64,000 bases of DNA, taken from assembly GCA_032433765.1 (NCBI GenBank), contig JAVIAB010000025.1:33737282-33801281 (forward strand). The letters run 5' to 3'. The notes below the pieces were generated by a model. That model saw nothing but the letters and a program-made list of their open reading frames with translations, ran no database searches and was not told the origin of the DNA. This DNA is from Megaustenia siamemsis. Its lineage: Eukaryota; Mollusca; Gastropoda; Stylommatophora; Ariophantidae. Position numbers and translations under genes: made by a program. This document shows, piece after piece, positions 22,270 to 33,599 of the stretch (position 1 is the first letter of the stretch; each line of letters begins with the position of its first letter).

Positions 22270-23375
22270 CCTTTGGCTTTATTATCGCTCTCTCTCTCTC
22301 TCTTATCTCTCTCTAATTCTTTCCCTCCTTTTCTTTATGTCTCTTTATGTCACTCTATTTATCTCAATCATACCCTATTCATCTCTCTCATTCTCTCGTT
22401 AATATCACTCTCATTCTCTTTATTTTTCTCTCTCATTCTCTCGTTATTATCACTCTCATTCTCTTTATTTTTCTCTCTCATTCTCTCTTTATTCATCTCT
22501 CTAATTCTTTCTTTCTTTATCTCTCTCATTTTCTCTTTATTTATATCTCTCTTTCTTTATTTATCTCTCATTCTCTCATTATTTATCTTTCTAATTCCTT
22601 CTTTATTATCTCTCTAATTCTCTCTTTATTTATATCTCTCATTCTCTCTCTATTTATCTTTCTCAATCTCTCTTTATTTGTTTCTCTCATTCTGTCTTTA
22701 CTTATCTCTCTTATTCTCTCTTTATTTATGTCTCTCATTCTCTCTTTATTATATCTCTCATTCTCTCTATATTTATCTCTCTCGTTATCTCTTTATTTAT
22801 CTCTCTCTTTCTTTATATATCTCTAATTCTATCTTTATTTATCTCTCTCTCATTCTCTCTTTATTATCTGGCTCATTATCTCTTTATTTATCTCTCTCTT
22901 TCTCTTTATTTTTCTCTCTTCTCTCTTTATTTATCTTTCTTATTCTCTCTTTATTTATCTCTCTAATTCTCTCTTTATTTATATCTCTCATTATCTCTTT
23001 ATTCATCTCTAATTATCTCTCTTTTTATCTCTCTCAGTCTCTCTTTATTTATCTCTCTATTTCTTTATTTATCTCTCTCTTTCTCTCTTTATTTATCTTT
23101 CATTCTCTATATCTCTCTTTCTTTAAATATCTCTCATTCTATCTTTATTTATCTGTCTATTTCTTTCTTTATTATCTCGCTCATTATCACTTTATTTATT
23201 TATATCATCATTCTCTCTTTATTTATCTTTCATTCTCAATTTATATCTCTCTTTCTTTAAATATATCTCATTCTTTCTATCTTTATTTATTTCTCTCCTT
23301 CTCCCTTTATTATCTCGCTCATTATCTATTTTTCTATCTCTTTCATTCTCTCACTTTTTTCTGTCTCTCTCTTTA
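22270..23375. repeat. Pyrimidine/AT minisatellite (TTTATTTATCTCTCTCATTC-type)
   Basis: About 1.1 kb of units of roughly 20-25 bp combining CTCTCATTCTCT with TTATTTATCT. One strand is nearly free of G. Open frames of up to about 230 codons (all S, L, F, I, Y) arise only from composition. Confidence 0.92.
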
Positions 23376-23489
23376 TATATAAACACACATATATATGTAT
23401 AGATGTACACATATATATGTATGTATATCAACACAACCAAACTCACACAAAATTCACAAGCATATATATATACATATATCCACATTTTG
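23376..23489. repeat. TA/CA-rich microsatellite
   Basis: ATATATGTAT and ACACATATATA variants without other content. Confidence 0.8.
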
Positions 23490-24057
23490 GAAACATGTTA
23501 ACCTCAGATGGTAGATGTTCAACAGAGGTGAGATGATGAATGGCTCAGGCAAAAGCAGCTTTCCAAAAAAAAAAATAAGGAAGATACTGTACAATCCACT
23601 TTTGACAATAGAAACAAGAAAAAGTGTTCTTAAATGTTATGTAGAGCCAGGCTTAACATATGGATGTGAATCATGGACAATAGGACAACAGATAAGAAAA
23701 TAACTGGAGGCTGTTGATATTTGATTTTACTGAAGAATGTTGAGAATATAATGGAGAGCTAAGAAGAGTGATGAAAATGTTCTGAAAGAGGCCAAAGCAA
23801 AAAGAGAGCTAATTTCCAATAATACGAAGAAACAATTATCATTTTTTGGCCATGTAATGAGAAGAGAACAGCTGGAGTATATTGTAACAACTGGAAAAAA
23901 TTGAGAGACGAAGATATAGAGGGAAGCAAAAATAAAAGATACCAGACAGCTTAAGAAAATGGTTTGACAAGTCAGCAACAAAAGTGATAAATAACTGCCA
24001 AGATTGAAAGTTCTGGAGAGACATAATCACCTACACCAGCAGGCATGGCACTTGATG
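23490..24057 (+). pseudogene. Non-LTR RT C-terminal fragment, family B
   Basis: Forward copy carrying LTSDGRCSTEV-like, then KKIRKILYNPLLTIETRKSV, LKCYVEPGLTYGCESWTIGQ, a frameshifted RMLRIYGEL-like block, QLSFFGHVMRREQLEYIVTT and DRKFWRDIITYTSRH. It ends at TTGATGATATTGAT. Several stops and shifts are present. The C-terminal region only. Confidence 0.78.
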
Positions 24058-24063
24058 ATATTG

Positions 24064-24178
24064 ATCTTGGCAGAAGGTCAACAACAAAAGTGATAAATAA
24101 CTGTCAAGATTGAAAGTTGTGGAGAGACATGATCACCTTCGACAGCAGGCATGGTACGTTACTTGATGATGATGATAT
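24064..24178 (+). pseudogene. Second family B 3' end in tandem
   Basis: Repeats the last approximately 110 bp of family B (CTTGGCAGAAGGTCAACAAC to CTTGATGATGATG), directly downstream of another B copy. It is either a separate short insertion or a partial tandem duplication. Confidence 0.7.
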
Positions 24179-24358
24179 ATATATATATAATGCCACCTAA
24201 CGCCCAGCAAACAAAAAACTCACAGACAAAACCTCAACTATTCCCAGTGCTGTCACTCCCCACACCCTGTTTCCTTATTCTCTCTGTCCGGATTTGAATC
24301 CACAAGTCCAGAATTTTCTTGATGATAAGGACCGAGATTTTGAATCTCGCTTTCAACA

Positions 24359-24359
<1 letters not shown>

Positions 24360-24400
<41 letters not shown>
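24360..24400. repeat. (AT)n microsatellite
   Basis: A pure AT run of about 35 bases after an A-run. Confidence 0.93.
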
Positions 24401-24662
24401 GTTGTATTTATTGATTCCTCTCTGACACTCTTTCGCCTCGTTCTGTCTGTTTGCCCGTCTGTGTACTCCAGCGATTTTCAAATCTTTAATTTGGGAACCC
24501 GCCAATAAAGGTTCTAAAGTTATCAGTGTGTGGTATTCATTTTCAGCCGAATTTTCTTCACCACATTAATTTGTCATTGTCGAGAAATGGTATTCCCTCA
24601 AATTTGGAAGCCGTATAAGGAATATGGTGTTGATGTCAATATGTTTCAATGACTAATGGCTT

Positions 24663-25013
24663 TTTGTATGGGTAATGTGGTCAGAATAGGTAAAATTGGA
24701 TAGAAGGAAATGAAAACAAACAATGAAGTCTTAAAACAACTAAAAATGAAAAGAGAACTACCAAACACAATTCAAACAAGACAAATGCGATTTTTGGGCC
24801 ATGTTAAAAGATACAACAGCCTACTAAACGTAATCCTGGAGGGGAAAATACAAGGTAAAAGAGGCAAAGGCAGACCAAGACTAACATGGACGAGTAACAT
24901 CAAAAGATGGACAAATCAGCCTATGACAACCTGCACCATCAAAGCAAGAGACAGAGCAGAATGGCGCTCCACGGTAGCCAACCTTCGTTGCGGAGATGGC
25001 ACTCGATGATGAT
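24663..25013 (+). pseudogene. Family A retroelement 3' fragment
   Basis: The clearest family A C-terminus here, open over 24,710-25,009: KTNNEVLKQLKMKRELPNTI, QMRFLGHVKRYNSLLNVILE, GKIQGKRGKGRPRLTWTSNI and ARDRAEWRSTVANLRCGDGT, then a (GATGAT) tail. It is a 5'-truncated relic of a non-LTR element. Confidence 0.8.
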
Positions 25014-25014
25014 G

Positions 25015-25240
25015 ATACATGTGGTCAGTATTACGCCAGGCCAGCTGGCTTTCATAAAAAATCTCTGGTACCTATTTAAAAAAAAAAAACTCATTACCTG
25101 AGTAGTGAGGCCAGTTTCAGGTCCCAGACGTGGCGAATTTTTTTATGAGTAGGCTCCGAGGTTCAACCAGCCACTAAAAATGGGTGCCAAATATGTATCC
25201 GGGAAGTACAGGCTGGATTGTACAATGTTACATATATATG
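25015..25240. mobile_element. Degraded SINE-like mosaic
   Basis: Pieces resemble SINE family A: GTGGTCAGTATTACGCC reads as its reverse strand, while GGTTCAACCAGCCACTAAAA and ATGGGTGCC read as its forward strand. The pieces are short and diverged, so the assignment is weak. Confidence 0.35.
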
Positions 25241-25389
25241 TGGGCAGTAATATAGACAAATAAGGACGAACAAAGAATGATACCAACATAAGAATATCGA
25301 AAGGAAGAGGTGCATTCGTTGCACTGGGATATGTATGGAAATTCAAAGAAATTAGGTTAAATACACAAATAAAAAAATCAATTCCCATG

Positions 25390-25790
25390 TTAAGACAGTC
25401 TTATTATATGGCTGTGAAACATGGAGAAAAACACATATGGCAATCATGAAGATACATACTTTCATTAATGGATGCTTACGCAGAATAAAAGGATGGCAGG
25501 ACAAAATCACAAATATAGAATTATGGAAATGTACCAGTCAAATACCAGTGGAGAAGGAGATAGAGCGAAGACGATGGCGATAGGACACACACTGCGAGAG
25601 CCAACTGAGAGTGTTACACAACAGGCCCTTTTATAGAATCCGCAAGGAAAATAGATCGAGGTAGACCAAAATATACTTGGGGAAGACAGATGGAAGCAGA
25701 GATGAAGATGATGGGGGAAAATGGTCTTAAATGAACAGCAAGAAACAAAACGGCTTAGAAAGCGTTTCTTGAAGACCTATGCTCCACATG
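25390..25790 (+). pseudogene. Non-LTR RT C-terminal fragment, family E
   Basis: Forward translation, with stops, gives KTVLLYGCETWRKTH, KIHTFINGCLRRIKGWQDKI, NIELWKCTSQIPVEKEIERR and RWR, then a frameshifted HTLRE..ESVTQQALL-like and GKTDGSRDEDDG-like end. This is the usual order at the C-terminus of a widespread animal non-LTR RT. The coding end runs straight into the 38-bp minisatellite. Confidence 0.72.
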
Positions 25791-26215
25791 GAGTTAAAAG
25801 TATTTGTTGTATACCTATTTTTCACAGGGAATTGAAAGCGTTTGTTGAAGACCTATGCTCCACAGGGAGTTGACAGCGTTTGTTGAAGACCTATGCTCCA
25901 CAGAGAGTTGACAGCGTTTGTTGTAGACCTATTCTCCACAGGGAGTTGACAGCGTTTGTTGAAGACCTATGCTCCACAGGGAGTTGACAGCGTTTGTTGA
26001 AGACCTATGCTCCACAGGAGTTGACAGCGTTTGTTGAAGACCTATGCTCCACAGGGAGTTGACAGCGTTTGTTGTAGACCTATTCTCCACAGGGAGTTGA
26101 CAGCGTTTGTTGAAGACCTATTCTCCACAGAGAGTTGACAGCGTTTGTTGAAGACCTATTCTCCACAGGGAGTTGACAGCGTTTGTTGTAGACTTATGCT
26201 CCACAGGGAGCTGCA
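25790..26215 (+). repeat. 38-bp minisatellite derived from the family E 3' end (about 11 copies)
   Basis: Units of about 38 bp: AGTTGACAGCGTTTGTTGAA followed by GACCTATGCTCCACAGGG. Translated in phase with the upstream RT, each unit gives a FVEDLCSTG-like string, the last residues of the family E protein. The inverted array at 60,680-61,218 has the same unit and the same relation to a family E coding end. Confidence 0.9.
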
Positions 26216-26794
26216 AGGTAGAAGAACTTATTCGCCCATACATTCTTTCTAAATTGGTCGATGACAGAATTCCTCGGAAGAATTCTAAAAAATGTGAGAA
26301 ATCTTTTTGTTTCTTCGTATTATGTGCTCTTGCATCACTTCCTGTCTATCAACTTCCGCCCATATCTCGTAGCAGGACGTTTCCGTCGAGGTTACAAATC
26401 GATGTCACAACAACAAAAAAAAACAATTCTTTCCTGTTCTGTTATTAGCTTTTCTCTGTGCTTTCGTTCTGAGTTAGTTTATCCCTGTTCAGGGTATCAG
26501 GCCAGGCTTTCCGTGCCAGGATCGTGTATCTAGCCGATGGAAAATTGAATATAAATCAGTGTCTGGTTTTGTATCAGGCAGAGTGTCTTCTTATCTTAAT
26601 GTTTTGTTTTATTATGATATGATGATTGTAAATGCACTTGAGGCACATCCATAGGTGTTCCGATCGTCTTCTCAAAATATTAATCAGGACTCAGATGGGT
26701 ACATAGACTAGTCATAGCCTATTTTAGAATCTGAAACCGCAGGAAACCTCCAATAGCGTGACTATGCAAAATCCACAGTCATCTATAGTTTTTC
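26216..26794. other. No recognised feature
   Basis: An open stretch at 26,173-26,533 partly continues the minisatellite and has no recognisable domain. The rest is non-repetitive. Confidence 0.45.
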
Positions 26795-26960
26795 TAAGGC
26801 CAGCGGGCTGAGAGGGTTTTTCAGATTGCCCCCAAAGTTTGTGACGTCTTCAGCCATGTGAGCTATGGACGGCCCACATCATTTTACCCATAAAGAGCCC
26901 TGCATGAAATGCTGAAAACGTCATAAGATTTGGGTGATCCCTTTCAGCCCGCCGGGCTTA
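26795..26960. repeat. Imperfect inverted repeat (possible small foldback element)
   Basis: Left arm about 26,795-26,854 (CCAGCGGGCTGAGAGGG, CCCAAAG, GACGTCTTCAGC) and right arm about 26,911-26,960 (GCTGAAAACGTCATAAGATT, CCCTTTCAGCCCGCCGGGC) pair imperfectly around a loop of about 56 bp. It could be a miniature foldback transposon or an old duplicated motif. Confidence 0.55.
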
Positions 26961-27197
26961 GTAAACCTTGTGTTGGCTATGGCGAGGATAAACAACGGGC
27001 GTCATTTTAGCCACTGGCATTAGCCTGGTCAGACACTTCAGTCACGGCCGATCAGATCTGAGACTATGCAATTTTAAAGCTCAATAGATGTTCTACTATA
27101 AAATACATTTTACGCTTTTGCGTTAAAAAAATCGTTAAAACGTTACCTGTTGAAACATCTGTAGAAATTTTCTTCTCTGACGTGTGTCTATCACAAA

Positions 27198-27563
27198 GTG
27201 GTAGAGGAGACTGTGTGCCCGTATCCCCAAGAGCTGTTCTAGTGGTAGAAGAGACTGTGTGCCCGTATCCTCAAGAGCTGTTCTAGTGGTAGAGGAGACT
27301 GTGTGCCCGTATCCCCAAGAGCTGTTCTAGTGGTAGAAGAGACTGTGTGCCCATATCCTCAAGAGCTGTTCTAGTGGTAGAGGAGACTGTGTGCCCATAT
27401 CCTCAAGAGCTGTTCTAGTAGTAGAGGAGCCTGTGTGCCCATATCTCCAGAGCTGTTCTAGTGGTAGAGGAGACTGTGTGCCCATATCTCCAAGAGCTGT
27501 TCTAGTGGTAGAGGAGCCTGTGTGCCCATATCTCCAAGAGCTGTTCTAGTGGTAGAGGAGACT
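27198..27563. repeat. 44-bp satellite, left flank of the palindromic element (about 8 copies)
   Basis: Same unit and direction as 39,754-59,716: GTGGTAGAGGAGACTGTGTG and CCCGTATCCCCAAGAGCTGTTCTA variants. The last unit stops at GAGACT (27,558-27,563), the left copy of the target-site duplication. Confidence 0.95.
27558..27563. repeat. 6-bp target-site duplication, left copy
   Basis: GAGACT, part of a normal satellite monomer, immediately before the element's 5'-AGTAGTATAC end. Confidence 0.93.
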
Positions 27564-28042
27564 AGTAGTATACAAGGGTGTAACTAAGCCGTATTTAGGC
27601 GCTAAATTAACAAAGATATATAGTAGGCGCGCGGCGCGCCTAATGTACTGTAGGCGCAGGGGGAGTTAACCGTGACCGCTGGTCCCAGTGACCCCGGAAG
27701 TGACCTGTTTATGTCTGGTGTATGCTGACTTTGGAGTTCTTTATGTACTTGATCGTTAGTGATAGGTTAGTAGATTATACAACATCAATGAAAAACAATC
27801 AATATAAAACAGAAGACAAAGATATATTTTATTCTTTTATTATCTCAATAGGTGTATAACATACAGTGGATATTATATAACATTACAAAAATAGTTAGTA
27901 CACGGCGTAAATATATAGTACAAGGATAACATTTATTTATAGCTAGGTAGTTGGGCGGCTGCTTAGATTTGTGTCATCGATGAATCATAATGGGTGATAC
28001 TGTTAGAGATTCCTGGTTAGGCTAAGCTGGTAGTGTAAAGAG
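27564..28042 (-). other. Left terminal region and 3' UTR of the left-arm gene
   Basis: Terminal inverted repeat with a GC-rich self-complementary core (GGCGCGCGGCGCGCC, about 27,625-27,640) and a GCGCCTA motif seen three times. Poly(A) signals on the reverse strand lie at 27,932-27,937 and 27,828-27,833 (TTTATT read forward). No ORF fills this space. Confidence 0.75.
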
Positions 28043-31000
28043 TTAAATATCTAAAGGCGTAGTCGAGACGTTATCATCAGCTACCTTTCTTTTTATATAG
28101 AAGTAGGAAGAGCATTTCTTGTTTGACTGTAGGAAAATATGGAATTATTTAAGACTTTGAAACCTACATTTTTCCCACCCTTGGCCTTTTGCGTAGCGAG
28201 AACCTCTAAAAACATATCTTTATCTAATTTGTTGTGTTGCTTGCTTAGCCCTTTACAACTGATTTTATCATAATCCCCACTACAGTGGTACGTCTTACTA
28301 CATAAGCTAACAAGAGCTGTCCCTTCGTACTCTAGTTTAAAAAGGCCAGGTGTTCGTTTGGTGTACGCTTTAACACCCTTACAGTTTATACAGTCCGTTT
28401 TGCTAGTATGTTCATCGCAAAACTCGGCAGGAAACCAGTCTTTATATACGCTATTAAACTCATTCCGCAGACCTGACTTAACTATGTCCTCTAGCTTAGG
28501 GGCGCTTAAGGCTAAGTATAAACTATCAGTATCTGTTTCACATAACTGAAAGTTGGACCTATCTACAAACTTATCTAAGAACTCGAAATAAAAATCTAAC
28601 ATACGAAGTTTTGCATACTGATAGACGAAGAAACCGATTTGTAGGGGCAAGTCCCAAACAGTTTTCTTTTTCTCCATCTCAATTTCAAAAAGATCCTCCC
28701 CTATTTCAGTCATCTTTTTAAACCGGGAACTATTAATCATTTTCGATATCTCATCCCCCTGAACATACGAGACAGCGCTATGATTGGCCTTATTGGTTAG
28801 AGTCTTCCCATAGGCTGAGTTTCCTAAGAGCTTCATCGTATCGCTTACTATAGATTGATTTTCGTCTAGATCACCAGCCCTCCTAGCGTCAGAAACCATT
28901 TCGCCAAACTTTTTAAAACAACTAGACGGTTGATATTCTATCACTTGATAAATTTTTGTTACCTCCAATCCGTGGTCTAAATACCATTTTAACAGTGGTG
29001 TTGCCAACAAAATTTTTTCCCCGACATAACTACCTATTAGGGTGCGACGAGGGGTTGACAACAAGTTATGTTTGAGGGCATATTCACCCATAAACGGTCC
29101 AATATCATCACGCGTGACGTCAATATTTTTGAAAATTGGAGTCATCTCACTGAAATGTTCCTTCAGGCGGTCGGGGACGTGTAGATCACATTCCACTAAA
29201 CCAAAACATGTCTCATCTGAAACAGAAGTCAGAATCTGTTTATCACTGAGAGGGAGCCCTTCTTTAGAGTAAGAGGGTCTAGCTCGGGGGATGGCTTTAG
29301 AAAGGAAAGCCCTAATGTTTGGGTCAGACTTTTTCAGAGCCTGCCACTCACATTCCCACATAACTTCTACTGGGACTTTGACCTCCTCGGTTAGATAGGT
29401 GTGTATCTCACATGTTTTTTCAAACAGCTCGAACAAGGGCTTATTATTAACAGGGTTTCTATCTTTATCTTTGGTGAGGGGACAGTCTTTGTGACCATGG
29501 TACAGACAACCATGAAGATTATAGCCTCTTCTATTGGATTTATCCCACCCATCCACAGGGATATTTCTATCACCTAACCGAAACTCCCTCCCATTAAACT
29601 GAGTTTTCAACTCCACCCCTTTCCGGTGGGCGACCCACGTTAGCCACTCTCTACTTTGTTGCACATATTAGTTATCTTTTTCGACCCTAAACCCGGTCTC
29701 CATTCTTCTAATAATTGGGTAATCTGTTGGCATTGGGTTCATCATAGCCCAAAGATATAACGCATTGGCATCGTATCCTTGGATGGCTTGGACCAGCTTT
29801 CCTCCCCTAATAAACGTTTTGCCTACCTCGTGATACCTATGGAAAATTATAGAGGGACCCCCGACGATATTATCTCTAATCATTGTGTGTAGACTAACCT
29901 GTTTGCTCGAACATAAACTAAACATTACACCCCTATCAACGGTCTTAAAAAGATACTTTAAACAAACACCCGGAACCGAAATGGCGTCTTTAAAACAGTC
30001 TACACCCCGCTCCCCATAAAAGCGAACCTGCTGCTCCAGGCTTCTAAAAAGGGGACTACATCTTTGTTATTATACCACACCAAAAAGTCCCTAAGGGTGG
30101 TCATGTTATTGTCCTTCCAGACCTTTTTACACAGAGCGTACTCCTCCTTGGAAATGTTGGCATTTTTTAACGACGAATAAAACGTTTCGTGTGGGGGTAG
30201 TTCTGGCTCGTCCAACTTTTGGTGGTCGTCTATATATTCATAACAAAAGTAACCCTTTGTCTCACTAATCTTATATGCTGCCAGATATTTACTATAGCTA
30301 AACCCGGGGGCTAGATAGTTTACTATATCTAAGAATTTTAGATTCTGTGTTGCAATACACATAAAGTTATTGTTTCTTTTAACTATAAACTTGAACGGTT
30401 TTGGTACTTTGTAGTCTACGTCCATTTTATCTTCCTCTTCTTCGATAACATCAGCGTCTTCTTCTTCTTCCATACTATCACCTTCTTCACCCACTTGGGC
30501 AGTGGCATCCATGAAGTGCTTTATTAAATAAGGTTTAATGACGTTGATGTCATATTTCCCCGAGTTAAAACCTATAACTGGAAGCTCTTTTAAATACTCA
30601 TCAAACTTAGCTATTAGCTTGTCTTTATGCAGATCATGGAGTTGAGTAAAAATACTTTCAAACCGAGCTCGCAATAACGAGTATGCCTTAGCAGCTATAC
30701 CAGTGAGGTAATCAACCATCTGACTAACTAAAACCTGTGGGTACCCTTCGTTATGAAGCATATTGGGCCCTCCCACCCAGGGACATTTGATGCTATAGAG
30801 CAGGAGAGGGGGACATGTTTGGCTACAAAGGTAGTCGAGTGCGTTTCTTGGGGAACATTCCCATTATCAAAATAACATTCATAATCGAATGTCGCCCTGA
30901 ACGGGTAAATAAAACACTCTGGAGTACTTATGCCTTCAGCGCTGATCGCGTCCCATACACTTTCAGGTGAAGAGTAAACACCACCCTTATATGTCTCTAC

Positions 31001-32379
31001 AGCCATATCCCCATTGCAAGTTTGTTCATGCCTATCCATACGCCAAAACTTTTTCCACAATTTTCCACATTTTCCACAAGAAAAACTTTTACTAACCCTA
31101 GTAAGATCGTTTATATAAAAGAAGTGGTTTTTGTAAAGTAAAAGACGGAGAGTTTCACTATAACTACTGCCACTTCTCAGGACAATACGCAAGGCTTGTT
31201 CAGAATCAAACTCAAAATATCTATGTTTATTGAAAAACAATTTTCTAAGAGAGGCATTTCGGCAAGAGTTACACCAGGAAAGTTACCTAACATTAGAGAG
31301 GGATTAAACTGTTTGAAAAGTAGTCTTGAAGCCTTCCTAACATCTTTAACAGAGGTACCTCTATGGATAGCTAGACAACGGAAGAAGCAGAGATTATCAT
31401 TGTAAACTTTAGAATTAGAGTCGGTTTGAAGGATATTAATACCGTAGTTGGATGCAATGTAGGGTGGGATATCTATCAGACACCCTATAGGATAATCTTG
31501 AAGTTTATATATATAAACACTCGTACTGACTAATGCTTCCAATGTATACTTGGTTGTCTCCCTGTTTTTATTTGCATACCCTAATATATCACTTTCATTT
31601 AATCTATCAACAAATGTTTCAAAGTCATTTCTGTTGTTAACTAACAAGGGTTTGTCTAACCCTGTCGCGTTATTTGAGCTGGCGTGAAAGTAACGCAGCC
31701 CCTGTGTCTCTCTATGTCTTAAAACTAGATGATGACTATAATTCACCTTGAAACGCTTTTTCTGGGCTAGAAAAATTGGGTTTACAAGGGTCTTCCAATC
31801 TATAGGAGTATCAGGCTGATGAAATATAGTGTACGTGTCCATGTATTTGGTCCTACGGTCATGTGTTCTAATAGCTAACCAGTTGTTCTTATATAACATC
31901 TTAATATCTTGAGGTAACTTATTTAAAGAGTCTATTTCATTAATAAGTCTTGGTCTCTTTGAGGGCTCTTGAGTCGAACTCTTTACTGTCCGCTTGCGTG
32001 AGGTTGTCGATACCAGTGGACCCGCTTGCGTTGAGGGTGTTGAGGTGTCCACAGCTATGTCATGGCTAGCAAGATGTACTTGCAAATGGCTTGTCCCAGT
32101 AAAGCTTTGTTGACAGATATGGCAGATATATGGGGTAACACTGGGTTCTTTTGAAAGTACGTGATCTGTTGACACAGGAGTTGGTGATGCTGGAACTACT
32201 GATACAATAGAGGCAGGATGCTCTGTCTTGATATGTTTGGCAAGATTGTCAGCTCTATTATAAATTCGTTCACAAACATCACATTTGTATTCCTGACGCC
32301 CATGTACACTAGCAACGTGTCGTTTTAGGTCCCGGCTCCGGGTGAAAGTTTTGGAGCAGAGATGACAAGTGTTAGACAT
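28043..32379 (-). pseudogene. Zinc-finger family B DNA polymerase (protein-primed type), left-arm copy, frameshifted
   Basis: Homologue of the right-arm gene, read outward from the palindrome centre. The start is ATG at 32,377-32,379, directly after a splice acceptor. Domains are as in the right arm: three N-terminal C2H2 fingers, an OTU-like DNLCFFRCLA segment, a fourth CGKCGKLWKKF finger, exonuclease motifs (FDYE, FNSGKYD, YNNKD) and polymerase motifs A (YDANALYLW), B (KLLGNSAYG) and C (ETDTDSLYL). Lesions seen against the other arm: a one-base loss in an A-run near 31,214-31,217; one shared with the right arm near 30,755; one-base losses near 30,037 and 28,107; and a nonsense change (TAA) at 29,668-29,670 where the other arm has a Tyr codon. 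The longest open pieces are 28,093-29,664 and 31,177-32,379. The private lesions differ from those of the right arm. Confidence 0.9.
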
Positions 32380-32574
32380 CTGTAGAAAAGAAATTGAAAC
32401 ATTACAACTAAAGAGTAAAGAACAGTAAACATTACAAGAAAAGTAAACAACAAGATACACAACTTATCGAAAATAGGTTACAAAAGTAACACGTGGATAC
32501 TAAACAACCAACTTATCGAAAATAGGTTACTAAAGTAACATACTATAATATTAAAGAACTACGAAAACACTTAC
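32380..32574 (-). other. 195-nt 5' UTR intron, left-arm gene
   Basis: Reverse strand: donor GTAAGTG (32,568-32,574) and acceptor TTTCTACAG ending at 32,380, with a pyrimidine-rich run before it. The next base begins the ATG of the polymerase. The intron has the same length as in the right arm. Confidence 0.8.
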
Positions 32575-32656
32575 TTTTTATGTGTTTGAAGGCACGAGAC
32601 ACATCCGTCTTCAGCAACTGTAAGCGAAAGTATGATTACAAGCTTCACAGTCGCGT

Positions 32657-32666
32657 TATATATATA
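32657..32666 (-). promoter_or_regulatory. TATA box, left-arm gene
   Basis: TATATATATA on the reverse strand, about 80 bp upstream of the intron donor. It mirrors 34,655-34,664. Direct repeats with the core AGTAACACTTCCGGT lie just upstream in both arms. Confidence 0.65.
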
Positions 32667-32929
32667 CGCCAGAAACACCGGAAGTGTTACTAAAAATAGA
32701 ACTGACCGCAGATGCAATACCGGAAGTGTTACTAAAAATAGCTTTTGACGGCTGACGTGATGCCCGTGGAGTTTCTAAAAATAGATTTTGACCTCTGATG
32801 CAATACCAGGCAACTTTATAGGAGTTTTTCTACTTGAACCTTATGAGGGGACGCCCATGAAACTGTTAGAAATAGTAAATTTACACTCTAGGGTTACTCC
32901 AAACTTTACATTAGACATCCCATATCAAG

Positions 32930-33340
32930 AATTTACTTAAAAACCCCTTTTATGAGTGTTACCCCTGTACCCATTTTTGGCGGTTACGCCCATGAAACTG
33001 TTAAAAATAGTCAATTTAACATCTAAACATACCCCAAACTTTATATTAAGCAACCCCATATCAAGAATTTACATAAAAACAACTTTTGAAATTACTACCC
33101 CTGTACCCATTTTTGGCGGTTACGCCCATGAAACTGTTAAAAATAGTAAATTTAACATCTAGACATACCCCAAACTTTATATTAAGCATCTCCGTATCAA
33201 GAATTTACATAAAAACAACTTTTGAAATTACTACCCCGGTACCCATTTTTGGCGGTTACGCCCATGAAACTGTTAAAAATAGTAAATTTAACCTATTGGT
33301 ATACCTCAAACATAATATTTGACACGCCCATGTATCAAAT
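32930..33340. repeat. 136-bp subcentral tandem repeat, left arm (3 copies)
   Basis: Three units carrying GGCGGTTACGCCCATGAAAC and AAATAGTAAATTTAACAT, plus a more diverged edge unit near 32,840-32,900. The same unit occurs six times in the right arm. Small open frames here (about 68-112 codons) follow the repeat period and are not judged to be genes. Confidence 0.92.
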
Positions 33341-33365
33341 TTACATGAAAAATCAACCAAAAATT

Positions 33366-33547
33366 AGTAGTATACATCGAGTGATTGACCGGGTAGACTC
33401 TCATATAAGGAAAAAAAACGGTAGACTCTCATATAAGGAAAAACGGCACCAAAAAAAGTGCCTCGATCTGCAGGTAGACTATTTATATAAGGATTTATGT
33501 GCCTTCAAAGGAACTTTTACGTATCCTTTCACTAGATCTATACTACT
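33366..33547. other. 182-bp non-palindromic centre with its own terminal motif
   Basis: The only part of the element without a partner. It begins AGTAGTATACATCGAGTGA and ends with the complement of AGTAGTATAGATCTAGTGA: 17 of 19 bases match, and the first nine equal the outer ends of the whole element. Inside are two 28-bp direct repeats starting GGTAGACTCTCATATAAGG (33,392 and 33,420), a third diverged one (33,473) and a small hairpin GGCAC...GTGCC (33,445-33,462). It could be a nested miniature copy, a fossil of the original element end at the inversion point, or a replication or promoter region; I cannot tell which. Confidence 0.75.
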
Positions 33548-33599
33548 AATTTTTGGTTGATTTTTCATGTAAATTTGATACATGGGCGTGTCAAATATT

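Noticed and set aside
22243..23382. Overlapping ORFs rich in Ser, Leu, Phe and Ile, resembling membrane proteins
   Set aside because: They are products of the CT/TTTA tandem repeat. Several frames are open at once and no start context or domain is seen.
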